DNA of 16,206 nucleotides from JBQTHI01 sp052390035 (GCA_052390035.1 JBQTHI010000156.1:1-16206), one strand, 5' to 3'. Positions 7,141-15,219 are shown, counted from the first letter of the stretch. The notes: generated by a model from the letters alone, not told the origin. Program-made: numbers and translations.

Positions 7141-8211
7141 TCACTCTTCTGATTCGACGCCGATCTCGGTTGCCTTCACCGCCACCCACACCTCGTCGCC
7201 TTCGGCTAGGCCCAGGTCCGAAGCGGCGTCGTATGTGATCTCCGCCGTTAGCTGCAATGGCGCACCGGTGCGCAGCCGCACCCGTTCGCCCAGCCGTTCG
7301 ATCAGGTCGATGGTGGTGGGCCACGTGTTACGAGCGCTTCCCTCGGGCTGGCGGCGATGCACAGTTATGGCGCTCGGACGAATCGTCACCAACACTTCGC
7401 CATCGGCATGAGAGGCGACCTGCAGTCGATGTGTGCCGAAGTCGACCTGTCCGTAGGCCGCCACTCCGATCAGCAGGTTCGACCCGGCCAGATCGGCGGC
7501 GTAGGCGGTGCGAGGTCGGAGACGAATGTCGTCGGCCGAACCCGACTGGGTAACGGTCCCGCCTTCGATCAAATGGATCTCGTCGGCGAGCAGGAAGGCT
7601 TCGGTCGGATCATGGGTGATCAACAGGCGTGGTCCTGGAAAGCCTTCGAGGTGCTCGGCGAGCGTCCGGCGGAGGTGAACCCGAGTCGTGACGTCGAGGG
7701 CGGAGAGCGGTTCGTCGAGTAGCAGCAGGTCAGGTTCGGTAATGAGCGCCCGGGCGAGAGCCACCCGCTGGGCCTGACCCCCGGAAAGCTCTCCCGGTTT
7801 GCGACGGGCGAGACCCCCAAGCCCAAGCCGTCCCATCCACTCCCCGGCGCGAGCCCGGGAGATCTCGTGCCCCACCTTTTGGTTCTCCAACCCGAACGCG
7901 ATGTTGTCGATGACATTCATATGGGGAAAGAGCAGGTAGTCCTGGAAGACCACCCCCACCCGCCGATTCTCCGGCCGAACAAACTGCCCCGTGTCTGGCT
8001 CGTCGAGGGTTACTCCGGATAGTGCGATGTGCCCCTCGTCGATCGGTGCCAACCCGGCGATGGCGGACACCGCCGTCGTCTTTCCGGACCCGTTGGGACC
8101 GAGCAAGGCGACAGTCCTCGCCGGCGGGATCGACATAGCAAGGCGAAGGCGGAAGTGGCCTCGGCGAAGGTGAAAATCGGCGTCGAGTCCGCCTCCTAGA
8201 GAGCCTTCCAC
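7141..8211 (-). CDS. modC: Molybdate ABC transporter ATP-binding protein
   Basis: A 356-residue ATPase of the CUT1/Mo type. Walker A is GPNGSGKTT (38-46), the Q-loop lies in V-V-F-Q-D-Y, the signature is LSGGQAQR, Walker B is LLLLDEPLSALD, and the switch His is in L-I-T-H-D. The C-terminal ~120 residues form a regulatory TOBE-like domain, as in ModC. It would sit on the cytoplasmic face of ModB and drive molybdate (or tungstate) import. The gene starts at GTG (8209-8211), overlapping the modB end by 16 bases, with a GGGAG ribosome-binding site about 6-8 nt upstream inside modB. Sulfate or iron transporters have similar ATPases; assignment to Mo rests on the linked modA and modB. Confidence 0.9.
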   Translation of the reverse strand: MEGSLGGGLDADFHLRRGHFRLRLAMSIPPARTVALLGPNGSGKTTAVSAIAGLAPIDEGHIALSGVTLDEPDTGQFVRPENRRVGVVFQDYLLFPHMNVIDNIAFGLENQKVGHEISRARAGEWMGRLGLGGLARRKPGELSGGQAQRVALARALITEPDLLLLDEPLSALDVTTRVHLRRTLAEHLEGFPGPRLLITHDPTEAFLLADEIHLIEGGTVTQSGSADDIRLRPRTAYAADLAGSNLLIGVAAYGQVDFGTHRLQVASHADGEVLVTIRPSAITVHRRQPEGSARNTWPTTIDLIERLGERVRLRTGAPLQLTAEITYDAASDLGLAEGDEVWVAVKATEIGVESEE

Positions 8212-9008
8212 CAGCGCTCCCGTAACGCGACCAAAACGATCATTGCAACTGCCACCATCAGGAGGCTGAGAGCAACCGCAGTGTCGCGGTCGCTCTCCAG
8301 AGCTACGAACACGGCCAAGGGCAACGTCTGGGTCCGTCCCTGGAGGTTGCCAGCGAAGGTGATCGTCGCCCCGAACTCTCCGAAGGCCCGTGCCCAGGTG
8401 AGTACTAAACCGGCAACCAAGGAGGGAGCGATCATGGGAAGGCTGATCCGACGAATGATCGTCCAGCGCCGGGCGCCAAGAGTGGCGGCGGCGCCTTCGA
8501 AACGTGGGTCGAGGTTGCGGAGGGCGCCTTCGACGGTGATAACCAGGAACGGCATGGCCACGAAGGTGTTGGCTATGACCACTCCCCAGGTGGAGAAAGG
8601 CAGCAACAGGCCAGTTGACTGATTGAGCGGCTCGCCGACCAATCCTCGTCGACCAAGCGCGAACAAAAGGGCCGCTCCCCCGACGACCGGTGGCAACACC
8701 AATGGCAAGGTCACCAACCCCCGGACGAGCGATCGTCCCGGAAACTCGACTCTGGCCACGAGCCAGGCAAGCGGCACGCCGAGTGCGGCGGCGATACCGG
8801 TCGCCGCCAGAGAGGTCACCAGCGATAGGCGGAGAGCGTCGGTGGCGAGATCCCCGGCGAGGAGGTCGGGTAAGTCAGTCCACGGAGTCCGGGCCAGCAG
8901 TCCAGCAAACGGAACAACGAAGACCGCCAACCCGACAATGCCGAGCACAGTCAGCAGTAGCGGCGGGCGCCGCCCGACGGACCGCGTCGTGGTCGGGGTT
9001 TTGGTCAA
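8196..9008 (-). CDS. modB: Molybdate ABC transporter permease
   Basis: A 270-residue membrane protein with about six helices and the EAA loop EGAAATLGARRWTIIRR that docks on the ATPase. The segment T-L-P-L-V-L-P-P-V-V-G-G is characteristic of ModB/CysT-type permeases. Its start appears to be TTG (9006-9008), overlapping the modA stop (TTGA). There is no Shine-Dalgarno sequence upstream and no ATG or GTG alternative before the first membrane helix, so translation probably depends on coupling to modA. It is the second gene of modABC. Confidence 0.9.
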   Translation of the reverse strand: MTKTPTTTRSVGRRPPLLLTVLGIVGLAVFVVPFAGLLARTPWTDLPDLLAGDLATDALRLSLVTSLAATGIAAALGVPLAWLVARVEFPGRSLVRGLVTLPLVLPPVVGGAALLFALGRRGLVGEPLNQSTGLLLPFSTWGVVIANTFVAMPFLVITVEGALRNLDPRFEGAAATLGARRWTIIRRISLPMIAPSLVAGLVLTWARAFGEFGATITFAGNLQGRTQTLPLAVFVALESDRDTAVALSLLMVAVAMIVLVALRERWWKAL

Positions 9009-9775
9009 GGCGAGGAGAAGCCGTAACTGCGGAGGATGGCCTGACCTTCGGTGGACAATAGGAAGGCGACAAACGCCGCCGCCGCCGGCGCATGGGGAGC
9101 GTTGCGCAATGCGGCGATCGGATACTCCGCAACCACGTTGAACTCGCCGGGGATGTCGACTCCTTCAACCGCACCGCCGGCCGACATCACGTCGGTGACA
9201 TAGGTAATCCCAGCGTCGAGCTCCCCTGCCTCGATCTTGGTGAGCAATGCCCGCACGTCAGGCTCGTTGGTATCGATGGCCGGGACCACCCCTGCCTTCT
9301 CCAATGCTTTACGACCAAAGTCCCCACAAGGAACGTCTTCAGCGCACAACCCGATCAACAGGTTCTCACTGGCGAAGTCCTTCAAGCCGGTGATCCCGCC
9401 CGGGTTGCCCGCCGGGACAGCGATCTGCAACAGGTTGCGGACGAAGATTTCCGAGCGGCTGGCCTCGCCGGCCTCGATCACATGATCCATGTTGGAGGTG
9501 TTAGCAGAGGCGAACACGTCGACGGGTGCTCCTTCAAGGATCTGCTCTCGCAACGACGAGCTGCTCCCCAGGTTAAGGACCACATCGACGCCGGGATTAG
9601 CGACCTCAAACGCCGCCTCCACCTCTGCAAAGGCGTCGGTTAATGAAGCCGCCGCCGATACCAATAGCTCACCCTCCAACTCAGCTTCAATATTCGTCGC
9701 GTTCTCGGCGGAACCAGCGCAGGCCGCTGCCAACAGGGCCAGCAGCACCACGGTGAAGTGTGACCGCTCTATCAT
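9005..9775 (-). CDS. modA: Molybdate-binding lipoprotein
   Basis: A 256-residue extracytoplasmic substrate-binding protein. The signal peptide ends in a lipobox LLAAAC with C19 as the lipidated residue, so it should be membrane-anchored, as expected in a Gram-positive. The mature protein begins the ModA pattern with SAAASLTDAFAEV, then L-G-S-S-S-S-L (oxyanion-contact serines) and P-V-D-V-F-A-S-A-N. It continues to the family's V-A-E-Y-P-I-A-A-L and ends with the usual F-L-L-S-T-E-G-Q-A-I-L-R-S-Y-G-F. It captures molybdate (tungstate possible) for ModB/ModC. ATG at 9773-9775 gives a normal signal peptide. It is the first gene of the operon, downstream of a recognisable promoter with palindromes. 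Confidence 0.93.
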   Translation of the reverse strand: MIERSHFTVVLLALLAAACAGSAENATNIEAELEGELLVSAAASLTDAFAEVEAAFEVANPGVDVVLNLGSSSSLREQILEGAPVDVFASANTSNMDHVIEAGEASRSEIFVRNLLQIAVPAGNPGGITGLKDFASENLLIGLCAEDVPCGDFGRKALEKAGVVPAIDTNEPDVRALLTKIEAGELDAGITYVTDVMSAGGAVEGVDIPGEFNVVAEYPIAALRNAPHAPAAAAFVAFLLSTEGQAILRSYGFSSP

Positions 9776-9783
9776 GGGCGCCT

Positions 9784-9811
9784 TTAGTCTCGATGTGACT
9801 AACGATTAGTC
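9784..9811. promoter_or_regulatory. Candidate operator at the modABC start site (three TTAGTC half-sites)
   Basis: GACTAA-cga-TTAGTC (9797-9811) is a perfect palindrome with 6-bp arms. A further TTAGTC stands at 9784-9789, exactly 22 bp from the other same-strand copy, about two helical turns. The palindrome begins where transcription of modABC should start, a classic repressor position. It does not look like the Escherichia coli ModE site. The binding protein is unknown; the divergent PadR regulator is the nearest candidate. Confidence 0.5.
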
Positions 9812-9817
9812 GCAGCG

Positions 9818-9846
9818 AGAATACGGAACCTGGCCAGGTCTGGCAA
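9818..9846 (-). promoter_or_regulatory. Promoter of the modABC operon
   Basis: On the minus strand TTGCCA (9846-9841) is separated by 17 bp from TATTCT (9823-9818). The -35 matches TTGACA in 5 of 6 positions and the -10 matches TATAAT in 4 of 6. Transcription should begin near 9811, about 36 nt before the modA ATG. Confidence 0.6.
9828..9839. promoter_or_regulatory. Palindrome in the spacer of the modABC promoter
   Basis: ACCTGGCCAGGT is a perfect 12-bp palindrome lying wholly between the -35 and -10 hexamers of the modABC promoter. A protein bound here would touch the face used by RNA polymerase. It is unrelated in sequence to the TTAGTC sites, so two different regulators are possible. Confidence 0.4.
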
Positions 9847-9893
9847 CAGGACGCCCGACCAACCTCTCGGCCTACGCTCCAGCGTGAATCGAT

Positions 9894-10421
9894 GTGAAGG
9901 ACCTCCAGCCCTCATTGACCGAATTTGCCGTCCTCGGCCTTCTCGCTGAGGGTCGCACCCACGGCTTCGCCATCTCGAAGGTACTCGCCTCCGACGGTTC
10001 GGTCGGGAGAATCCTCACCGTGCGACGACCGTTGGTGTACCGGGCACTCGACCGGTTGGTTGAAGCCGGCTTGGCCGAAGCCGTCGACACCGAACCGGGC
10101 ACGGCAGGACCCAACCGGGTCGTCCATCGGATCACCCCCGCCGGGAGGCGCCGGCTCATCCGCTGGCTCGGAAAACCTGTAGACCACATTCGCGACCTGC
10201 GAATCGAGTTCCAACTCAAGCTCACTCTGCTCCAGCGATCGCGTAAGTCGGCGCTTAGCCTGATCAGAAGGCAGAGGTTGGCCCTCATGCCGACACTCGT
10301 TGCCCTCGACCTCCCCACCGCCACGATCGCCAACCATGTCGAACTGTGGAGGCAGCACAACGCGTCGGCCGCCGATGCTTTCCTCAGTCACCTGGAGAGG
10401 CTTTGGGCTGCCGATGCCTGA
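9894..10421 (+). CDS. PadR-family transcriptional regulator
   Basis: A 175-residue DNA-binding protein. The N-terminal winged helix-turn-helix runs from about residue 5 to 90, with L-T-E-F-A-V-L-G-L-L-A-E-G and T-H-G-F-A-I-S-K, then the recognition segment V-Y-R-A-L-D-R-L-V-E-A-G-L and the wing R-V-V-H-R-I-T-P-A-G. The C-terminal ~80 residues are helical (LRIEFQLKLTLLQR), as in PadR proteins, which dimerise through this part. The GTG start is certain within narrow limits, since a stop (TGA 9885-9887) lies three codons upstream in frame. It has no Shine-Dalgarno sequence; TACGCT at 9873-9878 is a possible -10. The gene is divergent from modABC, the arrangement expected of a local regulator, and meets the P-type ATPase tail to tail. 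The ligand is unknown. Confidence 0.88.
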   Translation: MKDLQPSLTEFAVLGLLAEGRTHGFAISKVLASDGSVGRILTVRRPLVYRALDRLVEAGLAEAVDTEPGTAGPNRVVHRITPAGRRRLIRWLGKPVDHIRDLRIEFQLKLTLLQRSRKSALSLIRRQRLALMPTLVALDLPTATIANHVELWRQHNASAADAFLSHLERLWAADA

Positions 10422-10426
10422 TCGGT

Positions 10427-12475
10427 TTATGCAGGTCGGAGGTCGAGGCCGCGGAGCAACTGAGCGTTAATGGCGACGACCACGGTGGAGGCGCTCATCA
10501 ACAGCGCCGCTGCCGCCGGGGCGAGGACGATTCCCGCCCAGGCGAGAGCACCGGCGGCGAGGGGGATCGCCACCACGTTGTATCCGGTCGCCCACACCAG
10601 GTTCTGAATCATCTTCTGATAACCGGCCTGGGAGAGCCGGCGGATACCGACCACCCCTCGGGGGTCATCGGAGGCGAGGATGATCCCGGCCGACTCGATC
10701 GCAACATCGGTGCCGGCGCCAATGGCAATCCCGACATCGGCCTGCGCCAAGGCCGGAGCGTCGTTGACCCCGTCTCCCACCATCGCCACTCGCAGGCCAC
10801 GCTGCTGGAGTTCGGCCACCTTGGAGTGTTTGTCTTCGGGGAGGACCTCGGCGAGGACCTCGTCGATGCCGAGCTCTGCTCCCACCGTCAGAGCCACCTG
10901 GTGGGCATCGCCGGTGATCATCGCCACCCGAACTCCGAGCCGGTGGAGCTGGTCCACGGCGTCCCGTGACTGGGGGCGCAGCTCGTCTTCCAACGCCAGC
11001 GCACCAATCACACTGCCGCCGTCGATCACGTAGAGGACGGCGGCACCTCGATCTTTCCATCTGTCAGCTGCGTGCCCGATTTGGGAAGGGACGTCCACGC
11101 CTCTTTCGCGGAGCAGAGCCGGTCCTCCCACCGCTACGACGGAGTTTCCTATTTTCGCCTCGACCCCCCTCCCACTCATCGACCGGAATCCCGAGGCGGT
11201 GGAACTTCCGCCACGTTCCTTCGCGGCGGCAACGATGGCGCGGGCCAACGGATGCTCCGAGTCGGCTTCGACCGCGGCCGCCATCGCCAGGAGCCGGTCC
11301 GGATCCCCGTCGGCGGCGACGACGTCACGAACGACGTGACTGCCCTTGGTCAAAGTCCCGGTCTTGTCGAATAGCACCACGTCGACGTTGCGCATTCGCT
11401 CCAAGGCGAGCCGGTCCTTGACCAGGATGCCGTGGCGTGCCGCCAGCCCGGTGGAGATGGCGATGACCAGAGGTATGGCAAGACCCAGGGCATGAGGACA
11501 GGCTATGACCAGCACCGCCACCGCCCGTACCACTGCCTCGTCGGGCCTGGCGGCGAGCAGCCAGGCCACAACCGTGACGGCGGCGGCGGCAATCGCGATG
11601 TAGAACAGCAAGGCGGCGGCTCGATCGGCCAGAACCTGGGCGCGAGACCTGGACTGTTGAGCCTGGGCAACCAGACGTTGGATTCCGGCAAGGGCGGTGT
11701 CATCGCCTACCGCCGCCACCTCCATCCTCACGGCGGAATCGGTGACAACCGTGCCTGCGACCACGCGATCGCCGGGAGAACGGGAAACCGGTTTGGACTC
11801 ACCGGTGACCATCGACTCGTCCACTGCCACCTCACCTTCGGTGATCACTCCGTCGGCAGGGACTCTCCCCCCTGGGCGGACCAGAACTAGGTCGCCGACC
11901 CGGAGCTCGGAAACACCCACGGTCTCGATGCCCTGGTCGGTGACCCGTTCGGCTTCGTCGGGCAGCAGTTCGGCCAAGGCGGTGAGGGCACCACGGGCCT
12001 GGCCGATTGCCCGCATCTCCATCCAATGACCCAGCAACATGATGGTGATCAGGGCGGCCAGCTCCCACCAAAAGTCCAAGTCGAACCAACCGAAAGTGGT
12101 GGCCAGGGAGGCGCCAAAAGCCACAGTGATGGCCATGCCAATCAGCAGCATCATCCCCGGCTGACGGTCCGACACCTCTCCCACCGCCCCCTTGAGAAAG
12201 GGGGATCCGCCATAAAAGAAGATGACGGTTCCGAGGACCGGCGCCACCAATTCGGCACCAGGGAACCTAGGGGCGGAGTAACCGAACCACTCCTGGATCA
12301 TCTCCGAGAAGAAGACGACCGGCAGCGTGATGAGCAGCGACAACCAGAAGCGGTCCCGGAACATGGCGACGCTGTGTCCGGCGTGCTTGTCATGAGCATC
12401 CCCATGACCACCCTTTTGACCACGCTCCGGTTCGGCGTGATCATGTGTGTGCTCGTGGTGGTCGTGCGTCACCAC
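10427..12475 (-). CDS. Heavy-metal P-type ATPase, CopB-type (P1B-3, CPH motif)
   Basis: A membrane ATPase of about 682 residues that exports copper, or possibly silver, from the cytoplasm. The N-terminus is histidine-rich (ten His in the first ~38 residues) instead of carrying CxxC domains. Key motifs are TGES (224-227), the intramembrane CPH (326-328), the phosphorylated D370 in DKTGTLT, the S-E-H-P-L motif, M-I-T-G-D and VGDGVNDAP. The last two helices have the CopB-type G-Y-N-V-V-A-I-P-L-A-A-G and MSASTVVVAINAQ signatures. CPH with a His-rich N-terminus defines the P1B-3 group, which favours Cu(II) or Ag over the CPC group's Cu(I). I place the start at GTG 12475; GTG 12472 and TTG 12481 are alternatives. 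A minus-strand TAGAAT at 12492-12487 could be its -10. An open frame continues far upstream but is antisense to other genes. Confidence 0.9.
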   Translation of the reverse strand: MVTHDHHEHTHDHAEPERGQKGGHGDAHDKHAGHSVAMFRDRFWLSLLITLPVVFFSEMIQEWFGYSAPRFPGAELVAPVLGTVIFFYGGSPFLKGAVGEVSDRQPGMMLLIGMAITVAFGASLATTFGWFDLDFWWELAALITIMLLGHWMEMRAIGQARGALTALAELLPDEAERVTDQGIETVGVSELRVGDLVLVRPGGRVPADGVITEGEVAVDESMVTGESKPVSRSPGDRVVAGTVVTDSAVRMEVAAVGDDTALAGIQRLVAQAQQSRSRAQVLADRAAALLFYIAIAAAAVTVVAWLLAARPDEAVVRAVAVLVIACPHALGLAIPLVIAISTGLAARHGILVKDRLALERMRNVDVVLFDKTGTLTKGSHVVRDVVAADGDPDRLLAMAAAVEADSEHPLARAIVAAAKERGGSSTASGFRSMSGRGVEAKIGNSVVAVGGPALLRERGVDVPSQIGHAADRWKDRGAAVLYVIDGGSVIGALALEDELRPQSRDAVDQLHRLGVRVAMITGDAHQVALTVGAELGIDEVLAEVLPEDKHSKVAELQQRGLRVAMVGDGVNDAPALAQADVGIAIGAGTDVAIESAGIILASDDPRGVVGIRRLSQAGYQKMIQNLVWATGYNVVAIPLAAGALAWAGIVLAPAAAALLMSASTVVVAINAQLLRGLDLRPA

Positions 12476-12507
12476 CGTCAACCCCAATTCTACCGAAGGG
12501 AACTGCC

Positions 12508-13099
12508 ATGGCGAGGGTGATCGTGAACGAGTGGATGAGCCTCGACGGGGTCGCCCAGGCACCCGGGGCTGCTGACGAGGACACCACAGGAGGGTTTGGA
12601 CACGGCGGTTGGCATCTCCAGTAATTCGACGACACGTCCCGCAGCTGGGTGGTCGAAGGTTATGCCACGGCGAGCGGATTTCTGGCGCCGCACCTACCTG
12701 CGCTTGGCGGCCTATTGGCCTAATGCCTCCCCCGAGGAGCAGGTGGTCGCCGAGCCGCTGAACACCAAGCCCAAATATGTGGTATCGACAACGCTGGAGC
12801 AACCCCTCGTCTGGCAAAACTCGATGCTTCTCAAAGGCGACGTCGCCACGGCGGTGGGCAAGCTCAAGGAAGAGGACGGCGGAGACCTTCATGTCATCGG
12901 AAGCACGCAACTGGTCCACACTCTGCTCGACCATGATCTCGTCGACGTGTTCCGACTGATGATCGACCCGCTGGTCCTGGGGAACGGCAAACGCATCTTC
13001 GGCCGAGGTGACCGACCTAGGCCGTTGCAACTCGTCGAGAGCCGAGTCACCACCACGGGAGCCATCCTCGCGACCTACGAGGCGGTCAGGGCTTCCTGA
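12508..13099 (+). pseudogene. Broken RibD C-terminal / DHFR-like reductase
   Basis: The first frame, from ATG 12508 with AAGGGA upstream, reads MARVIVNEWMSLDGVAQAPG and continues to G-G-W-H-L-Q, the start of a RibD-C (dihydrofolate-reductase-like) protein. It is cut by TAA at 12622-12624, where relatives have an aromatic residue before F-D-D. The same frame continues in sense to A-S-G-F-L. Near 12685 the similarity jumps to the next frame (R-R-T-Y-L-R-L-A-A-Y-W-P), with the expected L-G-R-R-T-Y missing its first residues, as if about 5 bases were deleted. The second frame then runs through KYVVSTTLEQPLVWQNS, LLKGD and LVHTLLDHDLVDVFRLM to TGA 13097-13099. The intact family has ~190 residues and unknown reductase substrates in most cases. 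Both lesions lie within 65 bases, which favours decay, though assembly error is possible. It is divergent from the P-type ATPase. Confidence 0.8.
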
Positions 13100-13166
13100 C
13101 CTAGGCGCGAACCCCCCTCTTTTCACCGCACGCCCGGGACCCACTGGAGGCGGCTGCCTCCATCGG

Positions 13167-13180
13167 TAGGCTGACCTCTC
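13167..13180 (+). promoter_or_regulatory. Probable -10 element for leaderless TPR-cyclase gene
   Basis: TAGGCT (13167-13172) fits TAnnnT and is followed by 8 nt before GTG 13181. No Shine-Dalgarno sequence intervenes, and no clear -35 is seen. Confidence 0.4.
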
Positions 13181-15139
13181 GTGTCCGGTCCCCTCGTCCC
13201 CGAAGCCATTGCTGCCGCCGAGCGGGCTATCTCCGCCCACGACTGGGCACGCGCCTTCGATCTCCTCGAACAGGTCGGGCGATCGAATCTCGACCCCCAA
13301 CATTTGGTCATGCTGGGCGAGACCGCCTGGTGGCTGGGCCGGATCGACGACGCCATCGACGCTCGTCAGCGGGCCTATCGCATGCTGATCGAACGGGCGG
13401 AGGCGGAGGAGGCAGCCCTGGTGGCCATCGGGCTGGCAGAAGACCACTTCCACAAGCTCGAGCCGAGTCTGGGAAGGGGCTGGCTGCAGACCGCCCTGCG
13501 CCTGATGGCCGACCGGCCCCCGACCCGAGCTCAAGCCCGGGTCCGGCGCTTCCAGGCAATGTTCGCCCTCGAGGCCGAGCAGGACCTCGAGCGCGCCTTG
13601 CAACTCACCGAGCAGGCGATGGAACTGGCCGACGCCTTCGGCGACAAAGACGTTCACTACATCGCCCTCCAGGACAAAGGTCGGATCCTGGTCGCCCAGG
13701 GTGAAACCTCGGCCGGGTTGGCGCTAATGGAGGAAGCCATCCTCCCCGCCGTGTCCGGGGAGCTGGGACCGGCCGTGACCGGCCGCATCTACTGCAACAT
13801 GGTCGAGACCTGCGAGCGCCTGGGGGAATACCGGCGGGCCATCGAGTGGGACGACGCCGCCCGCCGTTGGTGCGAGCACCTCGGCAACATCACCGGCTTC
13901 CCCGGCATCTGCCGGGTGAAGAGGGCTGAGATCCGCCGCTACCGCGGGGACCTGGAGGCGGCGGCGGCCGAGGCTGAGCACGCCGCCGGCGAACTCCTCG
14001 GCTACCGCGACTTCGTGGCCAAGGCCTACGCCGAGTTGGGAGAGATTCGCCGCCGCCGGGGAGAGTGGGAGGCTGCTGAGGAGAGCTTCGCTCGGGCCGT
14101 CGGCCTGGGCCTCGAACCCCTTCCGGGCCTGGCCCTGCTTTACCTGGACCGGGGTGACCCCGCCGGAGCCCGGGACCTGCTGGACGAGGCCCTCGGCGCC
14201 GCCACCCTCCCCCTCGATCGGGCTCGACTGCTCCCGGCGCTGGTGGAGAGCCGCCTAAGGCTCGGGGACGGGGACGGAGCGGCCGAAGCCGCCGGAGAGC
14301 TTGCCGTTATCGCCAAGAGCTACCCCTCCCCGGCCTTTATCGCAGCCGCCCAGCATGCGGGAGGAGCAGTGGCGCTCCAGCGGGGTGAAACCGAGGCGGC
14401 GACCGAGGCTCTGCGGGCCGCCCACAAGGGTTGGACCGAAGCCGAAGTCCCATTCGAGGCCGCCCTCGCCCGCCTCGCCCTGGCCGAGGCCTATCTGCAG
14501 GCCGGCAAAGCGGATCGAGCGGCGATGGAGCGCCGGGCGGCGGAAGAGTCCCTCGAGCGGCTGGGGGCGATGGGCGAGCTCGCCCGACTTCGGCGGGCCC
14601 CGACCGCCCAGTTGGCGGCGATGATGTTCACGGACATCGTCGGCTCCACCGCCTTACTCGAGGCGATTGGTGACAAGGCATGGACTCGGATCCTCGCCTC
14701 GCACGACACCCTGATCCGAGCCGCACTGGCCGAGCACGGGGGAAAGGAGCTCGACCACACCGGCGATGGGTTCTTCGCCGCCTTCCTCGACGCCCGGGAG
14801 GCGGTGGCGGCGGCGATCGACATCCAGCGGCGGCTCGAGAGCCGTCGGGAGGAAGGCTTCGCCCCCGAGGTCCGGATCGGGATCCACAGCGCCCCGGTTC
14901 TGATGGAGGGCGGGTCGTTGCGGGGAAAAGGGGTCCACACCGCCGCCCGGATCGGGGCGGCGGCAGGGCCAGGGGAGATCCTGGTCAGCCGGGATGTGGC
15001 CGACGCCCTCGGCGATCGCCTTCGGCGGGGAGAGGCGCGGGTGATCGAACTCAAAGGCTTGACCGAGCCGGTCCAGGTGGTAGCGGTCGCCTGGGAACAG
15101 GACCGCCCACCCGGGAAGAGTGGCATGCCTCGGCAATGA
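13181..15139 (+). CDS. TPR-repeat protein with C-terminal class III adenylate/guanylate cyclase domain
   Basis: A 652-residue, very Ala-rich cytosolic protein. Residues ~5-475 are helical repeats of TPR type (for example R-A-F-D-L-L-E-Q, R-I-Y-C-N-M-V-E-T-C-E-R-L-G and F-P-G-I-C-R-V-K-R-A-E-I), a scaffold seen in actinobacterial signalling proteins and LuxR-type regulators. Residues ~478-640 form a class III cyclase domain that could make cAMP or cGMP. The metal aspartates are present: D485 in MFTDIVGST and D529 in TGDGFF. The arginine of V-H-T-A-A-R (R590) is kept. The transition-state Asn is replaced by H586, and the usual substrate-selecting Lys before T-G-D-G is an Asp in E-L-D-H-T-G-D-G, so activity or base choice may differ from the classical enzyme. 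No membrane segment is seen. GTG 13181 is supported by a leaderless -10. GC content looks higher than in the neighbours. Confidence 0.88.
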   Translation: MSGPLVPEAIAAAERAISAHDWARAFDLLEQVGRSNLDPQHLVMLGETAWWLGRIDDAIDARQRAYRMLIERAEAEEAALVAIGLAEDHFHKLEPSLGRGWLQTALRLMADRPPTRAQARVRRFQAMFALEAEQDLERALQLTEQAMELADAFGDKDVHYIALQDKGRILVAQGETSAGLALMEEAILPAVSGELGPAVTGRIYCNMVETCERLGEYRRAIEWDDAARRWCEHLGNITGFPGICRVKRAEIRRYRGDLEAAAAEAEHAAGELLGYRDFVAKAYAELGEIRRRRGEWEAAEESFARAVGLGLEPLPGLALLYLDRGDPAGARDLLDEALGAATLPLDRARLLPALVESRLRLGDGDGAAEAAGELAVIAKSYPSPAFIAAAQHAGGAVALQRGETEAATEALRAAHKGWTEAEVPFEAALARLALAEAYLQAGKADRAAMERRAAEESLERLGAMGELARLRRAPTAQLAAMMFTDIVGSTALLEAIGDKAWTRILASHDTLIRAALAEHGGKELDHTGDGFFAAFLDAREAVAAAIDIQRRLESRREEGFAPEVRIGIHSAPVLMEGGSLRGKGVHTAARIGAAAGPGEILVSRDVADALGDRLRRGEARVIELKGLTEPVQVVAVAWEQDRPPGKSGMPRQ

Positions 15140-15166
15140 TCGATCGCCGAACCGACCCTCCGAACG

Positions 15167-15185
15167 CGTTGGGACGCCCTCAACG
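15167..15185. terminator. Hairpin between convergent cyclase and nucleotidyltransferase genes
   Basis: CGTTG (15167-15171) pairs with CAACG (15181-15185), and a G-T and a G-C pair extend the stem to 7 bp around a 5-nt loop. It lies in the 80-bp gap between two convergent genes. There is no T-tract. Confidence 0.35.
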
Positions 15186-15219
15186 ACGAGACATGGGGCG
15201 GTCAACGACGTGCCGGGCC

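Noticed and set aside
12476..13657. Long in-frame N-terminal extension of the P-type ATPase (to 1076 residues)
   Set aside because: It is antisense to the broken reductase gene and to the TPR-cyclase start, shows no family similarity, and the known CopB His-rich N-terminus begins right after GTG 12475.
14491..15183. 230-codon minus-strand open frame opposite the cyclase domain
   Set aside because: Ser/Arg/Pro-rich antisense shadow of a gene with clear catalytic motifs.
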